Assembly (NCBI RefSeq): GCF_004028155.1
Contig: NZ_SBII01000008.1
Span: 1 to 64,000, forward strand
Length of the DNA: 64,000 nucleotides
Reading direction: 5' to 3'
Origin: Flavobacterium cerinum
GTDB lineage: Bacteria; Bacteroidota; Bacteroidia; Flavobacteriales; Flavobacteriaceae
Shown here: positions 44,251 to 53,260 of the stretch, piece by piece
Layout: the number at the start of each line of letters is the position of its first letter
How positions within the stretch are numbered: the first letter of the stretch is position 1
Notes under the pieces: generated by a model
What the model saw: the letters and a program-made list of their open reading frames with translations, nothing else
Database searches by the model: none
What the model was told of the DNA's origin: nothing
Position numbers and translations under genes: made by a program

Positions 44251-45504
44251 TTAAGGCTTTTTATTTCCAACAGACAGTTTCTTGCTATAATCGCCTAATA
44301 TATCCCAAATCCGGTAAAATTGATCGTTACCCGCTTTTGTAGAAAAACTTGTATTGATCATTAAAAAACGTCCGGTTTTTGTTTTTGGATCAAAAAACAG
44401 CATCGATACAACTCCGGCATCGCCTCCGGTATGGCCTACATATCCTTTATAGCTAAAGCCCATAAAAAGTCCTGTATTGTATTCCTCGTTGTATGGGTTC
44501 TGTTCGTTGCGTTCGCTAAAATTATTTTTATCGAGCTGTTGTTTAAACAGTTCCTTATAACTTTCTTTTTCCAACAATGTTCCCTTACCATCAAACCCTT
44601 TGATCAGTTCACACAGGTATTTTCCCATATCTTCTGCCGAAGTAATAAACCCTCCATCAGGATAAGTGATGAGTTCATAAAACGGCAATACCTTACCGGG
44701 CATTTCATACAGCATTGAACGCTTCGAAACATCAATATCCTTATAACTCCATCCGGAGCTATCCATGCGGAGCGGCTTAATAATATATTTAGCCGTAAAC
44801 ATGTCATAACACTCACCTGCAGCCTTTTCTATGACAAAAGCAGCCAATGTAGCCCCGATGTTAGAATACTCGTAATAAGCGCCCGGTTTGTGCTTAACAA
44901 ATCCATCTTTACTATACCATTCTTCTCCATTTACTAAAATCTTTCTCAGGAATACTTCCATTGCAATTTTTGAAGATGGCAAATTGAATTGCTGAGGATA
45001 ATCGAACTTACCGTTAACCGGAACATTATCCATCAATACCCACGCTTTTTGCAGGTAAAAATCGGTATCAGTAATAGAAGAAGTATGCGTTGCCAAATGC
45101 CTTATCGTAATGGGCACATCCGGAAAGGCTGGGTTAACCACTTTAAAAGGCAGGTATTTACTTATAGGATCATCAAGTTTTAACTTCCCCATTTCCTGTG
45201 CTTTCATTAGTGCGATACCAATAAATGTTTTAGAAATAGAAGCTATCGGCTGAAGTGTATTTCGCGTATATTTTTCTTTTCTTTCGGCATTAGCATATCC
45301 TATACCTTCGTTGTACAACACACCATCCTGATTTGCAATTGCCACGCCAAAACCATTAAAATTACCTTCCTTGTAAACCTCCTTCAATGCCGAATTCAAC
45401 GAATCCTTTAAAGATGTTTCAACATCTGATCCTTTAGTCCCTGCTGTTTTCTGTTGGCAGGAATAAAAGGAAACAAACACGAAAAGTAAGAGTATCTTTT
45501 TCAT
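44251..45504 (-). CDS. Serine hydrolase of the beta-lactamase class C/penicillin-binding family (lipoprotein)
   Basis: 417 residues with a lipobox (LLFVFVSFYSCQQ). Motifs are SISKTFIG (SxxK nucleophile with Lys, preceded by LQPIA), YEYSNIGATLAAFVIEK (YxN) and YVGHTGGDAGVVSML (the HTG variant of KTG). This is the class C / D-alanyl-D-alanine carboxypeptidase / esterase family. It is not a known resistance enzyme by sequence; the likely substrate is peptidoglycan stem peptides or an ester. Active in the periplasm. It is upstream-flanked by a terminator. Confidence 0.92.
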   Translation of the reverse strand: MKKILLLFVFVSFYSCQQKTAGTKGSDVETSLKDSLNSALKEVYKEGNFNGFGVAIANQDGVLYNEGIGYANAERKEKYTRNTLQPIASISKTFIGIALMKAQEMGKLKLDDPISKYLPFKVVNPAFPDVPITIRHLATHTSSITDTDFYLQKAWVLMDNVPVNGKFDYPQQFNLPSSKIAMEVFLRKILVNGEEWYSKDGFVKHKPGAYYEYSNIGATLAAFVIEKAAGECYDMFTAKYIIKPLRMDSSGWSYKDIDVSKRSMLYEMPGKVLPFYELITYPDGGFITSAEDMGKYLCELIKGFDGKGTLLEKESYKELFKQQLDKNNFSERNEQNPYNEEYNTGLFMGFSYKGYVGHTGGDAGVVSMLFFDPKTKTGRFLMINTSFSTKAGNDQFYRIWDILGDYSKKLSVGNKKP

Positions 45505-45533
45505 AGACTGATTTTATCCTGGACCAAAATAAT

Positions 45534-45566
45534 AAAAAAAAGCCCCGCTTTTCAGCAGGGCTTTCT
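45534..45566 (-). terminator. Terminator after the 123-residue gene
   Basis: AGCCCCGC and GCAGGGCT arms with one mismatch around the loop TTTTCA. The minus strand then reads a run of eight T. The same core, from the A-run before the stem to GGGCTTT, occurs at 46080-46112. Confidence 0.85.
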
Positions 45567-45582
45567 ATTCTATAATAAACTA

Positions 45583-45954
45583 TTACAAAAATGCTTTTAG
45601 CTTTTTTATGTTCTCTGCTCTTCCTGCAGCATATTTTTTATACTGAACTTCTGTAAGTACAGATTTTAGTTTTGTATCTTTTTCTTCGTTCAATGCCTGC
45701 ATTTTTTTTGCTTTAGCTACTGAAGAAGCACCCGATTCATTGTTTTCTTTCACCTTTTTAAGGTAAGCACGATTCACATCAAGTACCTGAGAATATTGAC
45801 CATCATTTAAAACCAACTGAGTTTTCATCTCTGTAGTTACTGTTTTAGCGCCTTCTGCAAGCTTATCCTGGGCCATTGCCGCTGTTGTAGTTACTAGTAA
45901 TAATGCAATTGCGCCTACAATTCCTTTTACCATTGATGTTACCGCTTTGAACAT
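45583..45954 (-). CDS. Small secreted helical protein
   Basis: 123 residues with a signal peptide (VKGIVGAIALLLVTTTAAMA, cleavage before QDKL). The mature part is helical and lysine-rich: KTVTTEMKTQLVLNDGQYSQ, VLDVNRAYLKKVKENNES, SVLTEVQYKKYAAGRAENIK. This layout with a 'T-x-x-M..L-x-L..Q' helix followed by 'LTxxQ..kY' is shared by small Spy/CpxP-like periplasmic proteins and their unnamed relatives in Flavobacteriia. A chaperone-like envelope role is possible but not shown. It has its own terminator. Confidence 0.7.
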   Translation of the reverse strand: MFKAVTSMVKGIVGAIALLLVTTTAAMAQDKLAEGAKTVTTEMKTQLVLNDGQYSQVLDVNRAYLKKVKENNESGASSVAKAKKMQALNEEKDTKLKSVLTEVQYKKYAAGRAENIKKLKAFL

Positions 45955-46079
45955 ATTTTTGATTTTTATTAGTTAACGTGATTATTATAGTTAATAGTAT
46001 AGCCTTTTCAGGTTATAAGGTCACAAATATAATAGAAATTGGTTACGGTTGTGCCTGGGCACATTAAACTTTTAGGCAT

Positions 46080-46112
46080 AAAAAAGCCCCGCTTTTCAGC
46101 AGGGCTTTTTGT
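46080..46112 (-). terminator. Terminator of the fabH-accB-accC unit
   Basis: The same stem-loop core as at 45534-45566 (AGCCCCGC, loop TTTTCA, GCAGGGCT), with T-run on the minus strand, right after the accC stop at 46114. Confidence 0.87.
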
Positions 46113-46113
46113 A

Positions 46114-47460
46114 TTATGCAGGATCTTTCATTTTAAAAGATTCCATGAATTTTGTAGTGTAGTTACCGGCAACATAATCCGGCTCATCCATCAGCTGTCT
46201 GTGGAAAGGGATTGTTGTTTTAATACCTTCGATCACAAACTCATCTAATGCACGCTTCATTTTATTAATAGCTTCTTCCCTTGTTTGTGCAGTGGTAATA
46301 AGCTTAGCGATCATAGAGTCATAGTTTGGCGGAATAGTGTAGCCAGAGTATACGTGAGTATCCAGTCTTACACCATGTCCTCCTGGCATATGCAGGGTAG
46401 TAATTTTACCCGGTGATGGCCTAAAGTCATTGTAAGGATCCTCAGCATTAATACGACATTCGATAGAATGCAATTGCGGAAGGTAGTTTTTACCAGAAAT
46501 TGGCACACCTGCAGCAACAAGTATTTGCTCGCGTATAAGGTCATAGTCAATTACCTGCTCGGTAATAGGGTGCTCTACCTGTATACGTGTATTCATTTCC
46601 ATGAAGTAGAAATTTCTGTGCTTGTCTACAAGAAACTCAACTGTACCGGCACCTTCATATTTAATGAATTCTGCAGCTTTAACAGCAGCATCACCCATTT
46701 GCTGACGAAGTTCGTCTGTCATGAAAGGAGAAGGTGTTTCTTCAGTAAGTTTCTGGTGGCGTCTTTGTACAGAACAGTCCCTTTCAGAAAGGTGACATGC
46801 TTTACCAAAAGAATCACCTACAACCTGAATTTCGATATGGCGTGGCTCTTCGATAAGTTTTTCCATGTACATACCATCGTTACCAAAAGATGCAGCAGCT
46901 TCCTGACGTGCACTTTCCCATGCTTTAAGAAGTTCATCTTCTTTCCACACAGCTCTCATACCTTTACCACCACCACCGGCAGTAGCTTTAAGCATTACTG
47001 GGTAACCAAATTCTTTAGCCAATTGTTGTGTTTGCTCGAATGATTCTAACAATCCGTCAGATCCAGGTACACATGGCACACCTGCTGCCTTCATGGTTGC
47101 TTTAGCCGAAGCTTTGTCACCCATTTTGTCGATCATCTCTGGCGAAGCACCAATAAACTTAATGCCGTGCTCCTGGCATATTTTAGAAAACTTAGCGTTT
47201 TCTGATAAAAACCCGTAACCCGGGTGAATAGCGTCTGCATTGGTAATCTCTGCAGCAGCTATAATATTAGATATCTTAAGATAAGACAGGTTGCTTGGCG
47301 GTGGCCCTATACAAACTGCTTCATCTGCAAACTTCACGTGAAGGCTTTCGGCATCGGCAGTAGAATAAACCGCTACGGTTTTAATTCCCATCTCCCTACA
47401 GGTTCTTATTACACGAAGTGCAATTTCTCCCCTGTTTGCAATTAATATTTTTTTAAACAT
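46114..47460 (-). CDS. accC: Acetyl-CoA carboxylase, biotin carboxylase subunit
   Basis: 448 residues. The N-terminus [20 protein letters not shown] and the motifs [32 protein letters not shown] (ATP-grasp glycine loop), [37 protein letters not shown] and [18 protein letters not shown] are diagnostic. It carboxylates the biotin on AccB with ATP and bicarbonate, the first half-reaction of malonyl-CoA synthesis, in the cytoplasm. It lies 92 bases after accB and is the last gene of the unit. Confidence 0.98.
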   Translation of the reverse strand: MFKKILIANRGEIALRVIRTCREMGIKTVAVYSTADAESLHVKFADEAVCIGPPPSNLSYLKISNIIAAAEITNADAIHPGYGFLSENAKFSKICQEHGIKFIGASPEMIDKMGDKASAKATMKAAGVPCVPGSDGLLESFEQTQQLAKEFGYPVMLKATAGGGGKGMRAVWKEDELLKAWESARQEAAASFGNDGMYMEKLIEEPRHIEIQVVGDSFGKACHLSERDCSVQRRHQKLTEETPSPFMTDELRQQMGDAAVKAAEFIKYEGAGTVEFLVDKHRNFYFMEMNTRIQVEHPITEQVIDYDLIREQILVAAGVPISGKNYLPQLHSIECRINAEDPYNDFRPSPGKITTLHMPGGHGVRLDTHVYSGYTIPPNYDSMIAKLITTAQTREEAINKMKRALDEFVIEGIKTTIPFHRQLMDEPDYVAGNYTTKFMESFKMKDPA

Positions 47461-47552
47461 CGTTCCGAAAATTTTTAAATTTTGAATTATAGATTTTAAA
47501 TCCTTTTGAATGTCGAAAATTCTCCACTCAAAATTTAGTATTTAAAATTTCC

Positions 47553-48035
47553 TTATGATGGATCTACTAAGAATAATGGCTGATCGAATTCTACCGGAGA
47601 AGCATCATCAACTAAAACCTTAACGATTTTACCTGAAATCTCAGATTCAATTTCGTTGAATAATTTCATAGCTTCGATAACACAAACTACATCTCCTTTA
47701 GAGATTGTGCTTCCTACTTCTACAAATACAGGTTTGTCCGGAGACGGTTTTCTGTAAAGTGTACCAATGATTGGCGACTTGATAGTAATGTATTTAGCAT
47801 TTTCATCAGCTGCTGGTGCTGCCGCTACCGGTGCAGAAGGCGCGATTGCCTGTTGCTGTGGAGCTTGCTGCATTTGCATTTGCTGTGGAACGTGTTGAAC
47901 ATAAGTTGTTGTTTCAGAAGACGCAGCATCTGTAGTTTTGATGGTGATCTTAATATCATCCATCTCCAACTTAACTTCTGTAGCTCCGGATTTTGCTACA
48001 AACTTGATTAGGTTTTGAATCTCTCTAATATCCAT
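47553..48035 (-). CDS. accB: Acetyl-CoA carboxylase biotin carboxyl carrier protein
   Basis: 160 residues. The N-terminal part MDIREIQNLIKFVAKSGATE is the AccB helical start. A Gln/Pro/Ala-rich linker follows (QMQMQQAPQQQAIAPSAPVA). The biotinyl domain includes SPIIGTLYRKPSPDKPVFVE and the biotin-acceptor VCVIEAMKLFNEIESE (Lys in EAMK). It carries the activated carboxyl group from AccC to the carboxyltransferase. It is 27 bases after fabH. Confidence 0.98.
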   Translation of the reverse strand: MDIREIQNLIKFVAKSGATEVKLEMDDIKITIKTTDAASSETTTYVQHVPQQMQMQQAPQQQAIAPSAPVAAAPAADENAKYITIKSPIIGTLYRKPSPDKPVFVEVGSTISKGDVVCVIEAMKLFNEIESEISGKIVKVLVDDASPVEFDQPLFLVDPS

Positions 48036-48062
48036 GATTTCCGTTATTTTTTTTAGTTTGTT

Positions 48063-49061
48063 TTATTTTTTATCGTAAGCCCATTTAAGGTAAATAGATC
48101 CCCATGTAAATCCGCCCCCAAAGGAAGCAAAAATAAGGTTATCTCCTTTCTTAAACAAATGTTCAAAATCGTAAAGCAGTAAAGGCAGTGTTGCCGATGT
48201 AGTATTACCATACTTCTCTATGTTTACCAGCACTTTAGCTTCGTCCAGTTTCATTCTCGATGCTGTTGCATCAATAATTCTACGGTTTGCCTGGTGCGAA
48301 ATCAGGTAATTTACATCGTCATGAGTAAGGTTATTTTTCTGCATAATCTTATCGCTTATGTCTGCCATGTTAGAAACTGCATATTTAAATACCGTTTTAC
48401 CATCCTGGAAAACATAATGCTGACGGTTATCTACTGTTTCGTGAGAAGCAGGTAGTAACGATCCTCCGGCATCTATCTTAAGATACTCACGGCCAATACC
48501 GTCGCTTCTTAAAATTTCGTCCTGTAAACCAAGTCCTTCGTGGTTTGGCTCAAAAAGTGCCGCTCCTGCGCCATCTCCAAAGATGATGCACGTTGCCCTG
48601 TCTGTATAATCTATAATAGAAGACATTTTATCTGCTCCTATTACTAATATTTTTTTGTAACGTCCGGACTGTATATAGGCTGCCGCGGTACTCATGCCGT
48701 ATAAAAAACTTGAGCACGCTGCCTGAAGGTCATAAGCAAATGCATTAACAGCACCAATTTTAGAGGCCACATAAACAGCTGTTGCTGCTACAGGCATATC
48801 CGGTGTTGTAGTTGCCAGCAATACCATATCGATTTCTGCTGGGTTTGTGCCCGACTTTTGAAGTAAGTCTTCGGCTGCTTTTATAGCTAAAAAGGAAGTT
48901 CCTTTATCTTTATCTTTAAGAATGCGCCTTTCTTTAATACCAGTTCGGGATGTAATCCACTCGTCGTTAGTGTCTACCATCGTTTCCAAAACTTTGTTTG
49001 ATAATACAAAATCCGGAACGTATCCCCCTACTGCTGTAATGGCGGCTGTTATTTTACTCAT
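48063..49061 (-). CDS. fabH: Beta-ketoacyl-ACP synthase III
   Basis: 332 residues. The N-terminus has SNKVLETMVDTNDEWITSRTGIKERRI; the catalytic Cys is in AYDLQAACSSFLYGM; the His is in YLISHQANRRIIDATASRM and the Asn in EKYGNTTSATLPLLL. It condenses acetyl-CoA (or branched starters) with malonyl-ACP to begin fatty-acid synthesis. It heads the unit fabH-accB-accC, so starter condensation and malonyl-CoA supply are made together. In other bacteria plsX often stands between rpmF and fabH; here it does not. Confidence 0.97.
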   Translation of the reverse strand: MSKITAAITAVGGYVPDFVLSNKVLETMVDTNDEWITSRTGIKERRILKDKDKGTSFLAIKAAEDLLQKSGTNPAEIDMVLLATTTPDMPVAATAVYVASKIGAVNAFAYDLQAACSSFLYGMSTAAAYIQSGRYKKILVIGADKMSSIIDYTDRATCIIFGDGAGAALFEPNHEGLGLQDEILRSDGIGREYLKIDAGGSLLPASHETVDNRQHYVFQDGKTVFKYAVSNMADISDKIMQKNNLTHDDVNYLISHQANRRIIDATASRMKLDEAKVLVNIEKYGNTTSATLPLLLYDFEHLFKKGDNLIFASFGGGFTWGSIYLKWAYDKK

Positions 49062-49175
49062 AGGATAAATTTTTCAATTCAGGTGAGGAATTTGAAAAGT
49101 GGTGGAAATTACAACAAAAAAACAAATTGAGTTGTAATAAGCGCCGTTAATTTAAAATAATAGGTATTTAACAAA

Positions 49176-49200
49176 AAAACTCTCACGCTGTGAGAGTTTT
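49176..49200 (-). terminator. Terminator after rpmF
   Basis: AAAACTCTCA (49176-49185), a CGCTG loop, TGAGAGTTTT (49191-49200). The minus strand continues with further T residues. It separates pdxA-yceD-rpmF from the fabH unit. Confidence 0.85.
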
Positions 49201-49220
49201 ACCCTATTTCTATACTGCAA

Positions 49221-49415
49221 TTATGCTACAGCTTCCGCTTTGTCTATTACAACCTGGCCTCTGTAGTACATTTTGCCTTCATGCCAGTAAGCTCTGTGGT
49301 ATAAATGTGCTTCTCCTGTTACAGGACATGTAGCAATTTGAGGAACAGATGCTTTATAATGTGTTCTTCTCTTATCTCTTCTGGTTTTCGAGGTCTTTCT
49401 CTTAGGATGTGCCAT
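49221..49415 (-). CDS. rpmF: 50S ribosomal protein L32
   Basis: 64 residues, starting [20 protein letters not shown] and continuing with [18 protein letters not shown], the bacterial L32 signature. Only some of the classic zinc cysteines remain: there is one Cys in IATCPVTGE, so this is the zinc-free form. It belongs to the large ribosomal subunit. It lies 9 bases after yceD, the usual pairing. Confidence 0.97.
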   Translation of the reverse strand: MAHPKRKTSKTRRDKRRTHYKASVPQIATCPVTGEAHLYHRAYWHEGKMYYRGQVVIDKAEAVA

Positions 49416-49424
49416 TTTACTATA

Positions 49425-49976
49425 TTATTTATCCGTTAATAGTTTCTTTAATTCGTCCCAACGGGGATCTGTATTCTCTTTCGTTTCTTCTTTCTTCTGT
49501 TTCTTCTCTTCCTGTTTAGGAGCCAACTCGTTAAGTTTGTCTAATATATCAACGGCAATAGTACCGTCTTTAACTCCAGGATGTATTCGTTTTGAAGGGA
49601 CAGACAACACAATCATCTCATATATATATTGAGATATGTCTACCTGGTAGTCACCATGCGGCAAAACCAGCATTTCGTCGTTGTCGTTATTAAAAGCATC
49701 ACCAAACTTTACAATAAGAACCAAATTACCTTTTACAGGCAGGTCAAAATCCTCATTGGTAGTATCGCAAGGCACGTTTACCGTACCTTTATGCTTAAAC
49801 GTTAGTTCGAGCATTGTGCTTTTTTTATCCAAAACTAAATTCACTTTGATATTGACATCATTATAATCATCAAATTCAAAGTCATCAAAGAACGTTTTAT
49901 TAATCTCAAACTCAAACTGGTGCTTCCCTAACTTTAACCCTACAAACGGAATCAAAAATTCTTTGTTCGCTTTCAT
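49425..49976 (-). CDS. YceD (DUF177) family protein
   Basis: 183 residues. Matches the DUF177/YceD plan: IPFVGLKLGKHQFEFEINKT, FKHKGTVNVPCDTTNEDFDL, VKGNLVLIVKFGDA and an acidic mid region with a conserved DISQYIYEMIVLSVPSKRIH. It directly precedes rpmF, which is the normal genomic context. In other bacteria and plants relatives are linked to 23S rRNA processing or accumulation. The C-terminus is a charged tail (EEKKQKKEETKENTDP) ending with the helix RWDELKKLLTDK. Confidence 0.9.
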   Translation of the reverse strand: MKANKEFLIPFVGLKLGKHQFEFEINKTFFDDFEFDDYNDVNIKVNLVLDKKSTMLELTFKHKGTVNVPCDTTNEDFDLPVKGNLVLIVKFGDAFNNDNDEMLVLPHGDYQVDISQYIYEMIVLSVPSKRIHPGVKDGTIAVDILDKLNELAPKQEEKKQKKEETKENTDPRWDELKKLLTDK

Positions 49977-50111
49977 TTCCAGTCGGTTTTTTACATTTTA
50001 ACAAAATAACCGCGGTCTTAAATTACCGAAACTCATTTCGTTACAACAGTTTTGAGCGTGCAAAGATAAAAAATTATTGCAATTCCAAAACGGTTATCAA
50101 CATTTTTTTGT

Positions 50112-51161
50112 TTACAACTGTTTTTCTTTGATTTTCAGCGGGTTTTTTGTGAGCTCATTATACTCCTCCCTAGCCTGAAATATGTCTAATGCAAGATAAA
50201 CTGCTTCTTTAAAAGAATTAAAATCGGCAATGCCTTTTCCTGCAATATCATAAGCTGTTCCATGATCCGGAGACGTTCTTATTCCCTCAAGACCCGCAGT
50301 ATAGTTAACTCCGCCGCCAAAAGCAAGGGTTTTAAAAGGTATAAGTCCCTGGTCATGATATGCAGCTATAACAGCATCATATTTTTCATATTGGCCGCTG
50401 CCAAAAAAACTATCTGCCGAAAACGGTCCAAAAACATAAACTCCTTCTTCAAAAAGTTTTTTTAGTGCCGGTTTTACCACTTTATCATCTTCCGTACCTA
50501 TTACACCGCCATCTCCACTATGTGGATTAACACCTAAAACTGCAATTTTCGGCTTACTCAATCCAAAATCCTGTTTAAGGGTTTTATTTATAGTAAGCAG
50601 TTTTTTACGGATCAAAGCTTCTGTTAAATGTGCCGAAACTTCATTTACCGGAATATGGTCTGTAAACAAACCTACTCTAAGTTTATCCTGAACCATTAGC
50701 ATAAGCGCATCGCCCTGCAGTTCCTGATCAAGATAATCTGTATGCCCCGGGAATTTAAAATCTTCCGACTGTATGTTGTATTTATTGATAGGCGCCGTTA
50801 CCAGCACATCTATTTTTTTGTCTTTTAGTGCAGCTACCGCTTCTGTAAACGATTTCACAGCATACTTGCCAATAGTTTCGTCATTTTTACCAAAATCGAC
50901 GTTTACACTTTCTTTCCAAATGTTAAGCACGTTTATTTTTCCCACTACCATCTGATCTAATTGATCTATACCATGAAGGTTACAGCTTAGATCCATCGTT
51001 TTCTTTATAAAAGAAAGCACTTTTACATTACCAAAGATAACGGGCGTGCAAAATTCGAGCATGCGGGTATCCTCAAAAGTTTTAAGAATAACCTCACTAC
51101 CTATACCATTAAGATCGCCTATAGATATACCTACAATTACATTTTCTGCCTTTTTTGTCAT
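50112..51161 (-). CDS. pdxA: 4-hydroxythreonine-4-phosphate dehydrogenase
   Basis: 349 residues. Motifs: IGISIGDLNGIGSEVILKTF, VLVTAPINKYNIQSEDFKFP, GHTDYLDQELQGDALMLMVQ (metal-binding His), LGVNPHSGDGGVIGTED, AAYHDQGLIPFKTLAFGGG (second metal His) and SPDHGTAYDIAGKGIAD (third). It oxidises 4-phosphohydroxy-L-threonine with NAD in pyridoxal phosphate synthesis. It is divergent from ribE, and 135 bases separate it from yceD, so a shared transcript is possible but not certain. Confidence 0.97.
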   Translation of the reverse strand: MTKKAENVIVGISIGDLNGIGSEVILKTFEDTRMLEFCTPVIFGNVKVLSFIKKTMDLSCNLHGIDQLDQMVVGKINVLNIWKESVNVDFGKNDETIGKYAVKSFTEAVAALKDKKIDVLVTAPINKYNIQSEDFKFPGHTDYLDQELQGDALMLMVQDKLRVGLFTDHIPVNEVSAHLTEALIRKKLLTINKTLKQDFGLSKPKIAVLGVNPHSGDGGVIGTEDDKVVKPALKKLFEEGVYVFGPFSADSFFGSGQYEKYDAVIAAYHDQGLIPFKTLAFGGGVNYTAGLEGIRTSPDHGTAYDIAGKGIADFNSFKEAVYLALDIFQAREEYNELTKNPLKIKEKQL

Positions 51162-51184
51162 GATACCGTTTTATTGTACTTTTG
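51154..51184 (+). promoter_or_regulatory. Promoter of ribE
   Basis: TTTG (51154-51157), 19 bases, TACTTTTG (51177-51184), a full Bacteroidota consensus. The -33 part overlaps the first codons of pdxA on the other strand. The leader is about 25 bases. Confidence 0.65.
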
Positions 51185-51213
51185 GAGGGACAAATTTAGT
51201 AAAATAAATCAGC

Positions 51214-51804
51214 ATGTTTACAGGAATTATTGAAACACAGGGAACCATTACCCAAATAGCAAAAGATAACGACAATATTAACATAACTATCAGCTCTGCT
51301 ATTACTAACGAACTTAAAATTGACCAGAGTGTATCGCACGATGGCGTATGTCTTACCGTAGTAGCACTCGAGAACGACACTTATACTGTTACCGCCATAA
51401 AAGAGACACTGGACAAGACCAATCTTAAAGGCTGGGCACAGGGCGGTATTGTAAATTTAGAGCGCGCCATGAAACTGGGCGACCGTCTTGACGGACACAT
51501 TGTACAGGGACACGTAGACCAAACCGGAATTTGCAAGAGTGTTGAAAATGCTAACGGAAGCTGGTATTTTACTTTTGAATATGATAAAGGACCAAGTAAC
51601 ATTACTATAGAAAAAGGTTCTATAACGGTAAACGGCGTAAGCTTAACAGTTGTAAACTCTAAAGACAATGAATTTAGCGTGGCTATTATTCCATATACTT
51701 TTGAGCATACCAATTTTAAAAGCATAAAAGCCGGGACCATAGTAAACCTTGAGTTTGATGTAGTAGGAAAATATGTTGCAAGACTGCACGGATTACGCAA
51801 TTAA
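51214..51804 (+). CDS. ribE: Riboflavin synthase, alpha subunit
   Basis: 196 residues made of two similar lumazine-binding halves: MFTGIIETQGTITQIAKDND, then SVSHDGVCLTVVAL in the first half and GSITVNGVSLTVVNSKDNEF in the second. The dismutation of two dimethylribityllumazines gives riboflavin. The start MFTGIIE is invariant for the family. It has a consensus promoter and a strong terminator, so it stands alone. Confidence 0.97.
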   Translation: MFTGIIETQGTITQIAKDNDNINITISSAITNELKIDQSVSHDGVCLTVVALENDTYTVTAIKETLDKTNLKGWAQGGIVNLERAMKLGDRLDGHIVQGHVDQTGICKSVENANGSWYFTFEYDKGPSNITIEKGSITVNGVSLTVVNSKDNEFSVAIIPYTFEHTNFKSIKAGTIVNLEFDVVGKYVARLHGLRN

Positions 51805-51812
51805 AAATCACT

Positions 51813-51846
51813 AAAAGCCTCTCACTCCACGAGAGGCTTTTTTATT
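51813..51846 (+). terminator. Terminator after ribE
   Basis: AAAAGCCTCTC (51813-51823), loop ACTCCAC, GAGAGGCTTTT (51831-51841), then TTTATTTTT. An 11-base perfect stem. Confidence 0.9.
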
Positions 51847-51958
51847 TTTGAGCGACTTTACTTATATAATAAATTTACTGCTTAAGCCCTAACGTTAAAT
51901 TGTTTATAACCTTTTCCTTTTTAACAATTTCCTGCTTTTTACGGGTGTGGTATTTGAT

Positions 51959-51979
51959 TATTTTTGTAGAAAAAGGAGG
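51959..51979 (+). promoter_or_regulatory. -7 box and strong Shine-Dalgarno of the radical SAM gene
   Basis: TATTTTTG (51959-51966) is an exact -7 match, followed by AAGGAGG (51973-51979) placed 5 bases before the ATG at 51985. Such a perfect Shine-Dalgarno is rare in this phylum and supports this start. The leader would be only about 12 bases. Confidence 0.65.
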
Positions 51980-51984
51980 CAAAA

Positions 51985-53247
51985 ATGTATGACCGGATTA
52001 GAGAGAAGCTAAGCATCCTTGCAGATGCAGCAAAGTATGATGTATCCTGTTCTTCCAGCGGAGGCAACCGCAAAAATGACAACAAAGGCATTGGCGACAG
52101 CAGTGCCAGCGGTATTTGCCACACCTATACCGAAGACGGCCGCTGTGTATCGCTTCTAAAAATATTACTTACCAATCATTGCGTGTATGACTGTGCCTTT
52201 TGCGTATCGCGAAAGAGCAACGATGTTAAACGCGCCGCATTTACTGTAGACGAAGTCGTAGAGCTTACCATGAGCTTTTACAGACGTAATTATATTGAAG
52301 GATTATTTCTGAGCTCGGGTATTTTTAAAAATGCCGATTTTACCATGGAACGCCTGGTTCGCATTGCTAAAAGGCTTCGTCTTGAAGAGCGTTTTAATGG
52401 ATACATCCATTTAAAGACCATCCCCGGAGCCAGCCAGGAACTGCTTACCGAAGCCGGCCTTTATGCCGACAGGATGAGCATTAACCTTGAAATGCCTACC
52501 GAAATGGGACTAAAGCTTCTGGCTCCCGAAAAATCACACGACGATGTAAAGATGCCGCTGGGTTTTATAAAAGACACTATAGCTAAATTTAAAGACGAGA
52601 AAAAGACCGGACTTATAAAGAGCATTCCAAAATTTGTGCCTGCAGGCCAAAGTACGCAAATGGTTATTGGCGCTACGCCCGAAACTGATATGGAAATCAT
52701 GTACAGCGCAGACGAGTATTATAAAAACTTTTCGCTTAAGCGCGTATACTATTCCGGTTACATCCCTATAAGCCACGATAGTCGTATGCCGGTAATTGGC
52801 AGCCAGCCACCTTTATTGCGTGAAAACAGATTGTATCAAACAGATTGGCTTATGCGTTTTTATGGCTTTAATGTAAAAGAACTCCTCAACACTAACAATC
52901 CGCATCTGGATACTGATATCGACCCTAAGCTAAGCTGGGCATTGCGCAACCTCGAGCAGTTTCCCGTAGACATAAATACCGCCGATTATCACATGATCCT
53001 GCGTGTGCCGGGCATAGGCGTAAACTCTGCACAAAAAATAGTCCAGGCCCGCAAATTTGGTAAACTGCGAAGCGATCAGCTTAAAAAAATAGGAATATCG
53101 TATAACAGGGCAAAACATTTTATCCGTTGTGCCGACAGTCCTATTATACTCAATGAGCCCGATGCACCACATTTAAAGAGCATTATTCTTACAGAAAGCA
53201 GCAGTAAGTATTTAAAAGTACCGCAAAACCAGCTGTCGTTATTTTAA
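51985..53247 (+). CDS. Putative DNA modification/repair radical SAM protein
   Basis: 420 residues. The cluster motif is CVYDCAFCVSRKSND (CxxxCxxC), preceded by CHTYTEDGRCVSLLKIL. The SAM domain continues with LFLSSGIFKNADFTMERLVR, HLKTIPGA and DRMSINLEMPTEMGLKLLAP. A C-terminal helix-hairpin-helix motif (LRVPGIGVNSAQKIVQARKF, then LKKIGISYNRAKHFI) suggests DNA binding. The family is named as putative DNA repair or modification in automatic annotation; the reaction is not established. It is followed after 13 bases by the DUF4130 gene, its usual partner. It uses an exceptional Shine-Dalgarno sequence. Confidence 0.9.
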   Translation: MYDRIREKLSILADAAKYDVSCSSSGGNRKNDNKGIGDSSASGICHTYTEDGRCVSLLKILLTNHCVYDCAFCVSRKSNDVKRAAFTVDEVVELTMSFYRRNYIEGLFLSSGIFKNADFTMERLVRIAKRLRLEERFNGYIHLKTIPGASQELLTEAGLYADRMSINLEMPTEMGLKLLAPEKSHDDVKMPLGFIKDTIAKFKDEKKTGLIKSIPKFVPAGQSTQMVIGATPETDMEIMYSADEYYKNFSLKRVYYSGYIPISHDSRMPVIGSQPPLLRENRLYQTDWLMRFYGFNVKELLNTNNPHLDTDIDPKLSWALRNLEQFPVDINTADYHMILRVPGIGVNSAQKIVQARKFGKLRSDQLKKIGISYNRAKHFIRCADSPIILNEPDAPHLKSIILTESSSKYLKVPQNQLSLF

Positions 53248-53260
53248 ATTATAAATACCC

